This document shows positions 9,001-19,038 of a DNA stretch of 64,000 nt, piece by piece. The notes beneath the pieces were generated by a model that made no database searches, was not told the origin of the DNA, and was given only the letters and a program-made list of their open reading frames with translations. Made by a program: the position numbers and the translations under genes. The DNA is from Anaerotignum neopropionicum (GTDB taxonomy: Bacteria > Bacillota > Clostridia > Lachnospirales > Anaerotignaceae): the NCBI RefSeq assembly GCF_001571775.1, contig NZ_LRVM01000004.1, positions 247,202 to 311,201 on the forward strand. Reading direction: 5' to 3'. Position 1 is the first letter of the stretch. Each line of letters opens with the position of its first letter.

Positions 9001-9684
9001 TTGCATGATTTTTTTGAAGGTTTGACAGCAGATCAATTGATTCGTCTGCTGCCTGAGGATCAAATCATACACAGTCTGAATGTAGAAATCCTCGTCGGAA
9101 AGCTGGCGGAGTGGCTGTCTATGTCGGAAACGGTATTTCGAGATAAATATTTAGAGTATTTTGGAAGGGCCGCCTATTACCACGACATTGGAAAAATTTG
9201 CATCCCCTCCTGCATTCTTAATAAACCGGGTGCCCTTACTGCGGAAGAGTACAGTATCATTCAGCGGCATCCAATTTATGCACAGGAATTGCTTTCTTTT
9301 TACAGAGAAACCGATATGAGCGGTATACCATCATTCCTTTTTCCCCTGACGATACAGGCTGCAGCCTATCACCATGAATGGTGGAACGGCAAAGGATATC
9401 CCTTTCATTTATGCGGTCAGGATATTCCATATGTTGCAAGAGTGACATCCTTATGTGATGCATATGACGCTATGGTAGGCAATCGAATTTATCGCAAGGC
9501 ATTTACCCATGAATATGCCTGTGAAGAAGTACGCAGAGGAGCCGGCACGCAGTTTGAACCAGCGCTGGTTGAAGTTTTTCTTGCGCATGAAGCTGAAGTG
9601 AACCATTTATTTCATGATCTATGCATCTATCAGAAAGAAAAGGCGGTTGATGGAAAGAAAGCTTTTATTCGTCACTCAAAATAG
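9001..9684 (+). CDS. HD-GYP domain phosphohydrolase (probable c-di-GMP phosphodiesterase)
   Basis: 227 residues from TTG 9001, preceded by AAAGGAGGGG. The HD-GYP fold is clear: YYHDIGK (His61-Asp62), RHPIYAQELL, AAAYHHEWWNGKGYP (second histidine pair near 124) and ARVTSLCDAYDAMVGNRIYR. The GYP signature reads GKGYP, close to the consensus, so hydrolysis of cyclic di-GMP is plausible. No receiver or membrane domain is attached, so it is a stand-alone enzyme. Placed behind a chemoreceptor and cheW, it links chemosensing to second-messenger turnover. Its expression might also follow the inversion switch upstream, if the genes share a transcript (270-base gap after cheW). Confidence 0.9.
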   Translation: MHDFFEGLTADQLIRLLPEDQIIHSLNVEILVGKLAEWLSMSETVFRDKYLEYFGRAAYYHDIGKICIPSCILNKPGALTAEEYSIIQRHPIYAQELLSFYRETDMSGIPSFLFPLTIQAAAYHHEWWNGKGYPFHLCGQDIPYVARVTSLCDAYDAMVGNRIYRKAFTHEYACEEVRRGAGTQFEPALVEVFLAHEAEVNHLFHDLCIYQKEKAVDGKKAFIRHSK

Positions 9685-9813
9685 ATATAAAATAATAGTG
9701 CATTTTTGCGGAAAGTAGTAAGTGAATTTAGCAAAATGAAGGAGAGTAACCCTTTGGATTGCAGTTGGAAAACAATGCGAATTCCCTCACATTTCTAATG
9801 ATTATGGGGCAGA

Positions 9814-9852
9814 ATGAGTACAGAGTGATTTGTGCTCATTTTTTTAATTTTT
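9814..9852 (+). terminator. Rho-independent terminator
   Basis: Nine-pair stem ATGAGTACA / TGTGCTCAT followed by TTTTTTTAATTTTT. It ends the chemotaxis/HD-GYP group and separates it from the convergent DUF6179 gene. A 20-codon frame (9736-9798) before it is not called. Confidence 0.75.
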
Positions 9853-9901
9853 CCGCAGGTTCAAATGGATTCCCAATCGAGATAATAATGTGAAATTAAC
9901 C

Positions 9902-11263
9902 CTATTCTATAATATGAATTACCTTTGCAGTTTCTTTGATCCATGCTTGTTGCTGTGGTGGCAACATTGAAATATGCCGTCTTAAGCAGTGAAGTAGAAT
10001 TACTTCGCCTGCGCGTAAATCAACTTCTTCCCATTGGGTATAGGAAAGATATTTTTTTGTAAATGCCGCAAATTCAGCGGGACTCAGTTCCTTTAAAACA
10101 GCGGATACTTCAGTTTCGGATAATTCGGTATCCAGCAGAATATCCGCTAAATCGCCAAGGGAATGAATTTTTTCTTTTATTATTCTAATTTTTTCAACAG
10201 AGCTTTGGCAACACATAATTTCTTCTGCAATTTTTTTATATAATTTATCATCCATTTTACTACTAAAAGAGCATTGAAGCATTGGCTTATTTTCGGGATA
10301 TTGGGGAATAAGAAAAACTTTGTCTAGCGTATCCATGGAAAGTGCCAGTTCAATTGCTCGACTAACTTTTTTGATGCTTTTTTTAAGATATTGCCAGGTT
10401 TGCTCGGCCAAAGATAGGTTTTTCACCAATTTTTCTGCTGCGCAAATTAATTCCTGTTCAATTGCTGCTGTTGTTTTGTTTTTAAATTTCTCTTCAAGAT
10501 ATGCAACATCAGAGAGGCTTAATTTTAAGCTTCTTGCATCTGCATGAACAAGAATGCAGCCAAGGGCACTAATAAAAACTGGTTCAAAAAGATTTATTAA
10601 CAGCTTTTGATAATCTGCATGGTATCCACAAAGTAAATGATGAATATTTTCCGTAGAAAACCGATTAAGAAAATCATTTTCGTAATAGATGTTTTCCAAA
10701 TACTGCTTAATAAATTCTATTCCAACAAGGCCATTGACCTGGTGATAAGTGGGATAGTCCGCAGTGATATGAATTTCCTGTGCAAAAAAATCGGGTCGAT
10801 AGAGCTTGAAAAATCCAAGTATTCCGTCTACGATTGTTGAACGATAGTAAATATTGGGTGTATCTAAAAGCTTGCTTGTAATTTGGCTATGAAGCAGCTT
10901 TGAGGTGTTTATCATTTTATCCAGTTGTTTTTTGCCTAGTTGATACAGCTGTTCTATGGGTTCTCTTTTCAAGGCCTCCGCAGCTTCATCTGGGGAAATA
11001 TGTGTTTTCAGATGGATGCCAATGGTAAACAATAGAGAGGTCAGTATTTTCTCCGCTGTTTCAACTCGTATAGAGCTACTGTCCCCGTTATTATATTGTT
11101 CTGATAATTTTGCCAAAAGGGTAAGACATTCAAGCTGTATTTTTTCTAACTCTTTCTGGGAAAGCAATCCTGCCAAATATGCCTGCTCCAAAAGAGATTG
11201 AAAATAGTGCTCGCTATTTAGATGCAGTAAATTCAACTTGCTTATTTTTTCAATATTCTCCAT
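9902..11263 (-). CDS. DUF6179 family protein
   Basis: 453 residues from ATG 11263 (MENIEKISKLNLLHLN), which sits 7 bases from an AGGAGGAGG ribosome site; longer in-frame starts extend far back into the previous gene. The protein is almost entirely helical, soluble and lacks signal peptide or membrane segments. A conserved-looking centre reads IVDGILGFFKLYRPDFFAQEIHITADYP. The name comes from memory of DUF6179 genes that follow DUF6323 genes in Clostridia; no biochemical function is known to me. It overlaps the DUF6323 gene by 14 bases, so the two are translationally coupled. Confidence 0.75.
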   Translation of the reverse strand: MENIEKISKLNLLHLNSEHYFQSLLEQAYLAGLLSQKELEKIQLECLTLLAKLSEQYNNGDSSSIRVETAEKILTSLLFTIGIHLKTHISPDEAAEALKREPIEQLYQLGKKQLDKMINTSKLLHSQITSKLLDTPNIYYRSTIVDGILGFFKLYRPDFFAQEIHITADYPTYHQVNGLVGIEFIKQYLENIYYENDFLNRFSTENIHHLLCGYHADYQKLLINLFEPVFISALGCILVHADARSLKLSLSDVAYLEEKFKNKTTAAIEQELICAAEKLVKNLSLAEQTWQYLKKSIKKVSRAIELALSMDTLDKVFLIPQYPENKPMLQCSFSSKMDDKLYKKIAEEIMCCQSSVEKIRIIKEKIHSLGDLADILLDTELSETEVSAVLKELSPAEFAAFTKKYLSYTQWEEVDLRAGEVILLHCLRRHISMLPPQQQAWIKETAKVIHIIE

Positions 11264-11744
11264 CGTCATCCTCCTCCTCTTGTGAGATATCATCTGAATC
11301 CTCCCAGTCATTTGGGTTGCGTAAATTGCGTGCCAGTCCATCCAATTCGCGCCCAGCGAGCAATTCCAATGAGCCTTGACATACACCGTCAAATGCCTGC
11401 TTCATAAATCGAATCAAATCATCATCGCTGATTAAGTCCAGAGATTCATTTTTATAGTAATAAAAAACCTCCAATAGATTGTGCAAGGTTTCCTCGTAAT
11501 GATCCGAAGTAAGATACGGAGAGTCGCAAAATGCATAGATTAGTTTTTCAATGACACCTCCGCCAAACTCAATTCGCCCATTCTCTTTTAATGCAAAGGT
11601 GCGTGTTTCCACCAATGCAACCGCCTGTTGTTCTGTAAGCATAAGGCCATAACGAGCAGTCAGATCATTATATTTTAAAATTTCTTGAAGGGCCTGTTTT
11701 TCAACCAAGGCATTGTTATTTAATATTGAAAGGGCAAAACTCAA
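11250..11744 (-). CDS. DUF6323 family protein
   Basis: 164 residues, starting MSFALSILNNNALVEKQALQ. Alpha-helical, with a very acidic tail (the last 15 residues are nearly all Asp/Glu). The segment TARYGLMLTEQQAVALVETR is the part I associate with DUF6323. It overlaps the upstream TetR gene by 4 bases and the downstream DUF6179 gene by 14, so the three form one translationally coupled operon under the TetR operator. Function unknown; a sensor-plus-effector pair controlled by TetR is possible. Confidence 0.75.
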   Translation of the reverse strand: MSFALSILNNNALVEKQALQEILKYNDLTARYGLMLTEQQAVALVETRTFALKENGRIEFGGGVIEKLIYAFCDSPYLTSDHYEETLHNLLEVFYYYKNESLDLISDDDLIRFMKQAFDGVCQGSLELLAGRELDGLARNLRNPNDWEDSDDISQEEEDDDGEY

Positions 11745-12346
11745 TTTGTATCACCTCCCATATAAAGAGTGAACATACCAACCGCTTGATGAACAACATA
11801 TTCCTTTAGCTCTGCTTCATTTTTGAGTAAACCTCTGCCGGAGATAAAATTGGACACCTCGCCAATAATGTAACAATGAATATTGTGCACAACTTTGTCA
11901 ATGGTTTCTGTTGGAGGCGTGACTCCTTTCATTTCCGTCCAAATTTCGGACGCAAATTGAACTAATTCCAGATGTGCTTTTTGGGTTGCAATACAATTGC
12001 TTTCGGGCCGATCCTCGCCAATATATTCCAGCCAAGCCAAACGAAACCACCCCTTATTTTCCAGATATATCTGCAAGAAAGTGTGAAAAAAACAAAACTG
12101 CTTCATTTCTGCTGTGGTTGTTGCCAAAAGATTGTTCCGCATTATTATCATGAATTCTTCTTGCAAATTTGTATGTGTTTCCCAAAGCAAGTCTGTATAG
12201 GAAGAAAAATAATTATAGAGGTTCGTATGGGCGCACCCAAGGGTACGGGCAATTTCTCTAAGATTTAGGCTTCTCAATTCATTTTTTTTACGCATTAAAT
12301 CCAATGCTGTCGTTAGTATTTGCTCCTTGGTTATACTTTTTTTCAT
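11741..12346 (-). CDS. TetR/AcrR family regulator
   Basis: 201 residues from ATG 12346 (MKKSITKEQILTTALDLMRKK); a TTG at 12370 would add eight residues and overlap the operator, and is rejected. The N-terminal helix-turn-helix reads LNLREIARTLGCAHTNLYNYFSSYTDLLW, typical of TetR proteins. The C-terminal ~140 residues form the ligand pocket with several Trp/His/Tyr residues (FHTFLQIYLENKGWFRLAWLEY). It leads the TetR-DUF6323-DUF6179 operon. A perfect palindrome directly upstream of the start suggests self-repression relieved by an unknown ligand. Confidence 0.9.
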   Translation of the reverse strand: MKKSITKEQILTTALDLMRKKNELRSLNLREIARTLGCAHTNLYNYFSSYTDLLWETHTNLQEEFMIIMRNNLLATTTAEMKQFCFFHTFLQIYLENKGWFRLAWLEYIGEDRPESNCIATQKAHLELVQFASEIWTEMKGVTPPTETIDKVVHNIHCYIIGEVSNFISGRGLLKNEAELKEYVVHQAVGMFTLYMGGDTN

Positions 12347-12368
12347 TCTCTCACCCCACAAAATTAAC

Positions 12369-12384
12369 AACGGTAATTACCGTT
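12369..12384. promoter_or_regulatory. TetR operator (perfect palindrome)
   Basis: AACGGTAATTACCGTT is a perfect 16-base palindrome, 23 bases before the TetR start. A further half-site-like GGTAATTA follows at 12385-12392. It is the likely binding site of the adjacent regulator. Confidence 0.75.
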
Positions 12385-13816
<1,432 letters not shown>

Positions 13817-13834
13817 TAGAGGAGGGAAAATGAT

Positions 13835-14158
13835 ATGTTAATGATTAGAGCAATTATTAGACCCGAAAAAACGGCTTATGTTATGACCGAGCTTGCAGAA
13901 GCAGGTTTTCCTGCAATAACAAAAATGGATGTATATGGCCGTGGAAAACAAAAAGGTATTATGGTCGGCGACCTATACTATGATGAAATACCCAAGGAAA
14001 TGCTGATCATTTTCTGCAATGATGAGGACAAGGACACCCTTGTAAAAATTATTCTTCGTACTGCAAAAACAGGAACAGGAAGCTATGGCGACGGACGTAT
14101 TTTTGTTTCACCTATTGATGAGGCATATACAATCAGCACCGGCAAAGCTGGACTTTAA
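13835..14158 (+). CDS. nifI1: PII-family nitrogenase regulator NifI1
   Basis: 107 residues, PII fold. MLMIRAIIRPEKTAYVMTEL is the first beta-alpha unit, DVYGRGKQKG leads into a short T-loop, and TAKTGTGSYGDGRIFVSPI is the nucleotide-binding C-terminal region. In methanogens and anaerobic bacteria NifI1 and NifI2 form a complex that switches off the MoFe protein when nitrogen is plentiful and is relieved by 2-oxoglutarate. Position between nifH and nifD is diagnostic for NifI rather than GlnB. Start ATG 13835 behind GGAGGG; the nearby ATG at 13830 hits a stop. Confidence 0.95.
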   Translation: MLMIRAIIRPEKTAYVMTELAEAGFPAITKMDVYGRGKQKGIMVGDLYYDEIPKEMLIIFCNDEDKDTLVKIILRTAKTGTGSYGDGRIFVSPIDEAYTISTGKAGL

Positions 14159-14177
14159 AGGAAAGGCGGTACTTCAA

Positions 14178-14561
14178 ATGAAAGAAATTATGGCTTTTAT
14201 TAGAACCAATAAGGTCAATGCTACAAAAAAGGCTTTGGCGGAAGGAGGTTATCCTTCTTTCAGCTGTCGCTCTTGTCTGGGAAGAGGAAAAAAGAGTATC
14301 GATGCCGAGCTTTTAAAACTTGTACTCTCCACGGGGGAGCTTCCCATGAATGCCACAGGGGAGCACCTTACGGAGGCTGTCCGGCTGATTCCCAAAAGAT
14401 TCTTTACTGTAATCGTTGATGACAGCAATGTTAATGATGTGGTAGAAATTATTATTGCTGCAAACCAAACCGGACATCCCGGTGACGGAAAAATATTCGT
14501 GCTTCCCATCAATGAATCATATAAGGTGAGAAGCGGCGAATCTACTACAGAAGCATATTAG
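14178..14561 (+). CDS. nifI2: PII-family nitrogenase regulator NifI2
   Basis: 127 residues from ATG 14178; an in-frame GTG/TTG start further up would run deep into nifI1 and is rejected. PII fold: MKEIMAFIRTNKVNATKKAL, then the NifI2-type Cys-rich turn FSCRSCLGRGKK in place of the ordinary T-loop, then ANQTGHPGDGKIFVLPI. It has a longer loop than NifI1, as in other NifI2 proteins. It works with NifI1 as the 2-oxoglutarate/ATP-responsive switch of the nitrogenase. nifD begins 12 bases after the stop. Confidence 0.95.
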   Translation: MKEIMAFIRTNKVNATKKALAEGGYPSFSCRSCLGRGKKSIDAELLKLVLSTGELPMNATGEHLTEAVRLIPKRFFTVIVDDSNVNDVVEIIIAANQTGHPGDGKIFVLPINESYKVRSGESTTEAY

Positions 14562-14573
14562 GAGGTGTATGAA

Positions 14574-16178
14574 ATGAAGGAAAGAGATATTCTTCTTGAG
14601 AAATACTCCTCAAGAGTCTTTAAAAATAGAAAAAATCATGTGACACAGCTGGAGTTGGGCGAAGAACCCGATACCATTACCGCCAATACCCGAACGATAC
14701 CTGGTATTGTAACAGAAAGAGGCTGTTGCTATGCAGGTTGCAAGGGCGTTGTTGTTGGGCCAATGAAGGATGTTGTCACCATTACCCATGGCCCTATCGG
14801 ATGTGCTTTCTATAGCTGGGGCACAAGAAGAAATAAGGCAAAGCCTTCTTATGAAGGCGAGCAAAATTTTATCCCTTATTCCTTCTGTACAGACATGCGA
14901 CCCACCGACATTGTATTCGGTGGCGAGAAAAAGTTGGAGGATGGCATTGATGAAATCATGCAGCTTTTTCATCCGAAATGTATTTTTATCTGCTCCACCT
15001 GTCCTATTGGCTTGATCGGTGACGATGTTCAGGCTGTAGCAAGGCGGGTGGAAAAGAAATATGGAATTACAGCCATCGGTTTTTCTTGCGAGGGATATAA
15101 AGGTGTTTCCCAGTCCGCCGGCCATCATATCGCCAATAATGGTTTGATGCGTCAAGTAATCGGTGTTGGTGACAAAAAACCCAAGACGAAGTATTCCTTG
15201 AATATTTTAGGCGAATACAATATCGGCGGTGACGGTTGGGAGCAAGAAAGAATTTTAAAAAGAATCGGTTATGAAATTGTATCTGTTTTTACAGGCGACG
15301 GAAGCTTTGAAACCATGAAAAATTCTCATCTTGCAGATCTGAACTTAGTTATGTGTCATCGTTCCATTAACTATGTGGCGCAGATGATGAAAACAAAATA
15401 CGGCATCGACTGGTTAAAGGTAAACTTTATTGGTGTGGGTGCAACCTGCAAGTCCTTGCGTATGATCGCCCAATATTTTGACGATCCCGAATTGATTGCA
15501 AGAACGGAAGAAGTGATTGCAGATGAATTGAGTTTGATTTCAGACGAGATTGAATACTACAAATCAAAGCTGAAAGGCAAAACAGCAGGCATTTTTGTTG
15601 GCGGCTCTCGTGCACATCACTATCAACTGCTGCTTCGGGATTTCGGCATGGAAACCATTATTGCCGGCTATGAATTTGCCCACAGAGATGATTTTGAAGG
15701 CAGAGATATTATTTCTCAGATTAAGCCCGACGCTGACAGTAAAAACATTGAGGAAATTACAGTTTCTCCTGATGAAAACCTGTATCGTGAGCGTTATACG
15801 GCGGAAGAAATAGAGGCGCTTAAAGCAAAAGGCATTGAACTGGATACTTATGACGGTATGTTCCCAGATATGGAAAAAGGCTATGTTGCCGTAGATGACT
15901 ACAATTTGTTTGAAACCGACGAGCTGATTAAGTCAATGAAGCCTGACATCTTCTTTTCAGGGATCAAAGACAAATATTCAATCCAAAAAGCGGGCGTTGT
16001 ATCCCGACAGATGCACTCTTATGACTATTCTGGCCCTTATGCAGGCTTTAACGGAGCTGTAAACTTTGGCCGAGATATCACAATGAGTATTTATACAAAC
16101 GCATGGGCCCTTACAACGCCACCATGGAAAGTGGCACCACTGCTTGGGGGAAAAATAGGAGGTGAAGCAAATGCTTGA
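14574..16178 (+). CDS. nifD: Nitrogenase MoFe protein alpha subunit
   Basis: 534 residues, close to the C. pasteurianum protein (533) and including the ~50-residue insertion typical of clostridial NifD (around residues 375-430). P-cluster ligands are seen as Cys51 (RGCCYAGC), Cys77 (HGPIGC) and Cys143 (STCPIGLIGDD). FeMo-cofactor ligands are Cys261 (VMCHRSINY) and His481 (RQMHSYDYSGPY). The substrate-pocket residues Val (KGVVVGP), Gln and His184 (GVSQSAGHHIANN) are present. GTG at 14565 lies inside the ribosome site, so ATG 14574 is chosen. The last 8 bases overlap nifK. It forms the alpha2beta2 dinitrogenase that reduces N2 to ammonia. Confidence 0.98.
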   Translation: MKERDILLEKYSSRVFKNRKNHVTQLELGEEPDTITANTRTIPGIVTERGCCYAGCKGVVVGPMKDVVTITHGPIGCAFYSWGTRRNKAKPSYEGEQNFIPYSFCTDMRPTDIVFGGEKKLEDGIDEIMQLFHPKCIFICSTCPIGLIGDDVQAVARRVEKKYGITAIGFSCEGYKGVSQSAGHHIANNGLMRQVIGVGDKKPKTKYSLNILGEYNIGGDGWEQERILKRIGYEIVSVFTGDGSFETMKNSHLADLNLVMCHRSINYVAQMMKTKYGIDWLKVNFIGVGATCKSLRMIAQYFDDPELIARTEEVIADELSLISDEIEYYKSKLKGKTAGIFVGGSRAHHYQLLLRDFGMETIIAGYEFAHRDDFEGRDIISQIKPDADSKNIEEITVSPDENLYRERYTAEEIEALKAKGIELDTYDGMFPDMEKGYVAVDDYNLFETDELIKSMKPDIFFSGIKDKYSIQKAGVVSRQMHSYDYSGPYAGFNGAVNFGRDITMSIYTNAWALTTPPWKVAPLLGGKIGGEANA

Positions 16179-17541
16179 TTTAACACCAAAAGAAATCATG
16201 GAAAAAAGACATATTACAATTAATCCATGTAAAACATGTGAGCCAGTTGGCGCAATGTTCTGTGCATTAGGCGTAGAATCCTGTATGCCTCACAGCCATG
16301 GTTCTCAAGGCTGCTGTTCTTACCACAGAACCGTATTATCACGTCACTTTAAGGAACCCGCCATTGCATCCTCTAGCTCTTTTACAGAAGGGGCTTCGGT
16401 TTTCGGTGGCAGAAGCAACCTAAATACGTCGGTTAAAAATATTTTTGATCTTTATGATCCTGATATTATTGCAGTACATACCACATGTCTTTCCGAAACA
16501 ATTGGTGACGATGTTGGAAACTATATCATGGATATGGAACTCCCCGAGAATAAAACCGTGCTGTATGCAAGTACACCTTCCTATGAAGGTTCACATATTC
16601 AAGGGTTTTCCAATATGATGATTGGTTTCATGAATTTTATGACGAAAAAAGAAGAAACCACCGACAAGCTTGCCATTTTCCCAGGCTGGGTGAATCCTGG
16701 TGACGACCGTGAGCTGAAACGTATTGCCAAGTTGTTTGGTGCAGATTTCATCTACTTCCCAGATCATGAGGGCTCTCTGGAAACGCCAATGACAGGCGCA
16801 TATAAATATTTTCCCAAAGGCGCAGGTACTCCTGCTGCGGATATTAAGGCTCTCGGTTCCGTGAAGAAACTCATTGCCCTAGGACAAATTGCCAGTGTTG
16901 AGCCTGCAGAATACATGGAAAAACAGTATAAAGTGCCTTATACACTGATTCCTTCCCCCGTTGGCGTGAAGCTTACTGATCAATATGTGATGGCACTAAG
17001 AGAAGCAACCAGTCATGAGGTTCCTGCCGAGCTTGAAGCAGAAAGAGGGCGCCTTGTGGACCTTATGTTAGATTCACACCAGTATACCCATAATAAAAAG
17101 GTTGCAATTTTTGGTGATCCCGATGTTGTTTACAGCTTTACAGCGTTTTGCATTGAGCTGGGCATGATTCCCAAGTATGTAATCACAGGTACTCCCAAAG
17201 AAAATTTCACGAGAAGTGTGAAAAAGCTTTTTGAAGATAACGGCCTCGACCCGGAACAGTCTGTTATTAAGGCAGACACAGACCTATTCTATCTTCATCA
17301 GCTGATTAAAAATGAGTCTGTTGACCTTTTACTTGGAAATTCCTACGGAAAACAGATTGCGAAGGCGGAGGGTATGCCTATGGTAAGAATGGGCTTCCCT
17401 GTTTTGGATAGATACGGCAATACCATACAAGCTACCGTTGGTTATGCCGGAGGAATTAGATACGTTGAAAAAATAACCGAAGTCTTGATGGACAGACAGG
17501 ATACAGATGCTGCCGACGAGGATTTTGAAATTGTAATGTAA
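16171..17541 (+). CDS. nifK: Nitrogenase MoFe protein beta subunit
   Basis: 456 residues, the short clostridial form without the N-terminal extension of Azotobacter NifK. Start ATG 16171 follows AGGAGGTG; a GTG at 16162 overlaps that site. P-cluster ligands occur in INPCKTCEPVGA, HGSQGCCSYH and TTCLSETIGDD. SSSFTEGASVFGG and the C-terminal FPVLDRYG segments are typical of NifK. It pairs with NifD and carries half of the P-cluster. After the stop comes a hairpin region before nifE, so nifHDK expression can exceed that of the assembly genes. Confidence 0.98.
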   Translation: MLDLTPKEIMEKRHITINPCKTCEPVGAMFCALGVESCMPHSHGSQGCCSYHRTVLSRHFKEPAIASSSSFTEGASVFGGRSNLNTSVKNIFDLYDPDIIAVHTTCLSETIGDDVGNYIMDMELPENKTVLYASTPSYEGSHIQGFSNMMIGFMNFMTKKEETTDKLAIFPGWVNPGDDRELKRIAKLFGADFIYFPDHEGSLETPMTGAYKYFPKGAGTPAADIKALGSVKKLIALGQIASVEPAEYMEKQYKVPYTLIPSPVGVKLTDQYVMALREATSHEVPAELEAERGRLVDLMLDSHQYTHNKKVAIFGDPDVVYSFTAFCIELGMIPKYVITGTPKENFTRSVKKLFEDNGLDPEQSVIKADTDLFYLHQLIKNESVDLLLGNSYGKQIAKAEGMPMVRMGFPVLDRYGNTIQATVGYAGGIRYVEKITEVLMDRQDTDAADEDFEIVM

Positions 17542-17566
17542 CATAATCCTGTATGATTATGAACGA

Positions 17567-17650
17567 AAGCCGAAAAGAATCTACTTTTCGGCTTATGGTT
17601 ATATATATATTTATGCCAAAGAGGGTATGGAGAAAATCATGCCCTCTTTG
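17567..17650 (+). promoter_or_regulatory. Two intercistronic hairpins between nifK and nifE
   Basis: Hairpin 1: AAGCCGAAAAG (17567-17577) with CTTTTCGGCTT (17584-17594). Hairpin 2: 13 consecutive pairs between 17617-17629 and 17638-17650 (CAAAGAGGGTATG / CATGCCCTCTTTG). Neither has a classic T-run. They probably stabilise the nifHDK transcript and/or partly terminate before nifE. Confidence 0.6.
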
Positions 17651-17676
17651 TGTATAAAATTGAAAGGGGTGCTTTT

Positions 17677-19038
17677 ATGGCTGATATTAACCGTACAGAT
17701 ATACTTCACGAAAGAGAAAATTCAATATTGAGAAAGCAAGATGGATTTTGCAGCGGAAATGGGATGCAGTGTGATGCGGCCTCTGTTTCCGGTGCGGTAA
17801 GCCAGAGAGCCTGCGCATATACCGGTGCAAGGGTTGTACTCAATCCCATTACTGATGCCTATCATATTATTCATGGGCCCATTGGTTGTTCCAGCTATAC
17901 CTGGGATATTCGCGGAAGCCTTACCAGCAAGGAAGATATCTACCGCAACAGCTTTTGCACAGACTTGCGGGAAACAGATATTATTTTCGGCGGTGCGGAA
18001 AAATTGACAAAAGCCATTGAAGAGCTAATCAAGGAGCAAAACCCCAAGCTGATTTTTGTGTATTCCACCTGTATTGTAGGGGTCATTGGTGACGACGTTG
18101 ACGCAGTTTGCAGAATCATGTCTGAAAAATATAATATTCCTGTTATTCCTGTAAAATCCCCGGGGTTTTCCGGAAATAAATCTACCGGCTACAAAATGGC
18201 TTGCGACGCCATTATGGAGCTTCTGTTACCTCACAAAACAGACGAAAAAGTGGAGGGTATCAATATATTAGGGGACTATAATTTGGCAGGTGAAATGTGG
18301 ATTATTAAAAACTATTTCAAGAAAATAGGTATTCCTGTGGTTTCTGCCTTTACGGGGGATGCGAATTACGAAAACATGATAAAGGCTCCCTCTGCCACAA
18401 TCAATGTGGTGCAGTGTGCTGGCTCCAGTACCTATCTGGCAAACAGAATGGAGGAGGAGCTTGGCATACCTTATTTAAAGGTAAGTTTTTTTGGTATTGA
18501 GGATACCACCAATTCTTTAATCAGAGTGGCAGAGGCGTTAGGCAACGAGGAGGCAAGAAAAAAGGCCGTTGAATTCTGTTCTCAAGAAGCCGCAAAAATG
18601 GAAGGTTTTCTTGAAAAATACAGACGAAATTTGCAAGGTAAAAAGGTTGCTATTTATGTGGGGGGGGGATTTAAGGCAATCTCATTGATCAGACAGTTCG
18701 ATCTCATGGGAATGAAAACCGTTATGGTTGGTACGCAGACGGGAAAAAAAGAGGATTACGAAATCATTGAAAGTCTAGTGGGTGAGGACACTGTTATATT
18801 AGACGATGCAAACCCAGCAGAGCTGGAAGCGTTTATGAAGGAAAAGGGTGCCGACATTTTGGTTGGCGGGGTAAAGGAACGCCCCCTTGCCTATAAGCTT
18901 GGCATTGCCTTTTGCGACCATAATCACGAAAGAAAGCGTCCGTTGGCTGGTTTTGAGGGTGTCTATCATTTTACCACAGAAATCAACCAAAGCATCAACA
19001 GTCCGGTTTGGGATTATGTAAAGGGGGGATGCGTATGA
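17677..19038 (+). CDS. nifE: Nitrogenase FeMo-cofactor scaffold subunit NifE
   Basis: 453 residues from ATG 17677 behind GAAAGGGG. A NifD-like scaffold protein that with NifN receives the NifB cluster and matures it to FeMo-cofactor. Conserved cysteines: QRACAYTGA, HGPIGCSSYTWDIRG, YSTCIVGVIGDDVDAVC. The motif SPGFSGNKSTGYKMACDA replaces the substrate-site region of NifD, as expected of NifE. The run of eight G at about 18661 lies in YVGGGFKA and keeps the frame. It overlaps nifN-B by four bases (ATGA), so the two scaffold subunits are translationally coupled. Confidence 0.96.
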   Translation: MADINRTDILHERENSILRKQDGFCSGNGMQCDAASVSGAVSQRACAYTGARVVLNPITDAYHIIHGPIGCSSYTWDIRGSLTSKEDIYRNSFCTDLRETDIIFGGAEKLTKAIEELIKEQNPKLIFVYSTCIVGVIGDDVDAVCRIMSEKYNIPVIPVKSPGFSGNKSTGYKMACDAIMELLLPHKTDEKVEGINILGDYNLAGEMWIIKNYFKKIGIPVVSAFTGDANYENMIKAPSATINVVQCAGSSTYLANRMEEELGIPYLKVSFFGIEDTTNSLIRVAEALGNEEARKKAVEFCSQEAAKMEGFLEKYRRNLQGKKVAIYVGGGFKAISLIRQFDLMGMKTVMVGTQTGKKEDYEIIESLVGEDTVILDDANPAELEAFMKEKGADILVGGVKERPLAYKLGIAFCDHNHERKRPLAGFEGVYHFTTEINQSINSPVWDYVKGGCV

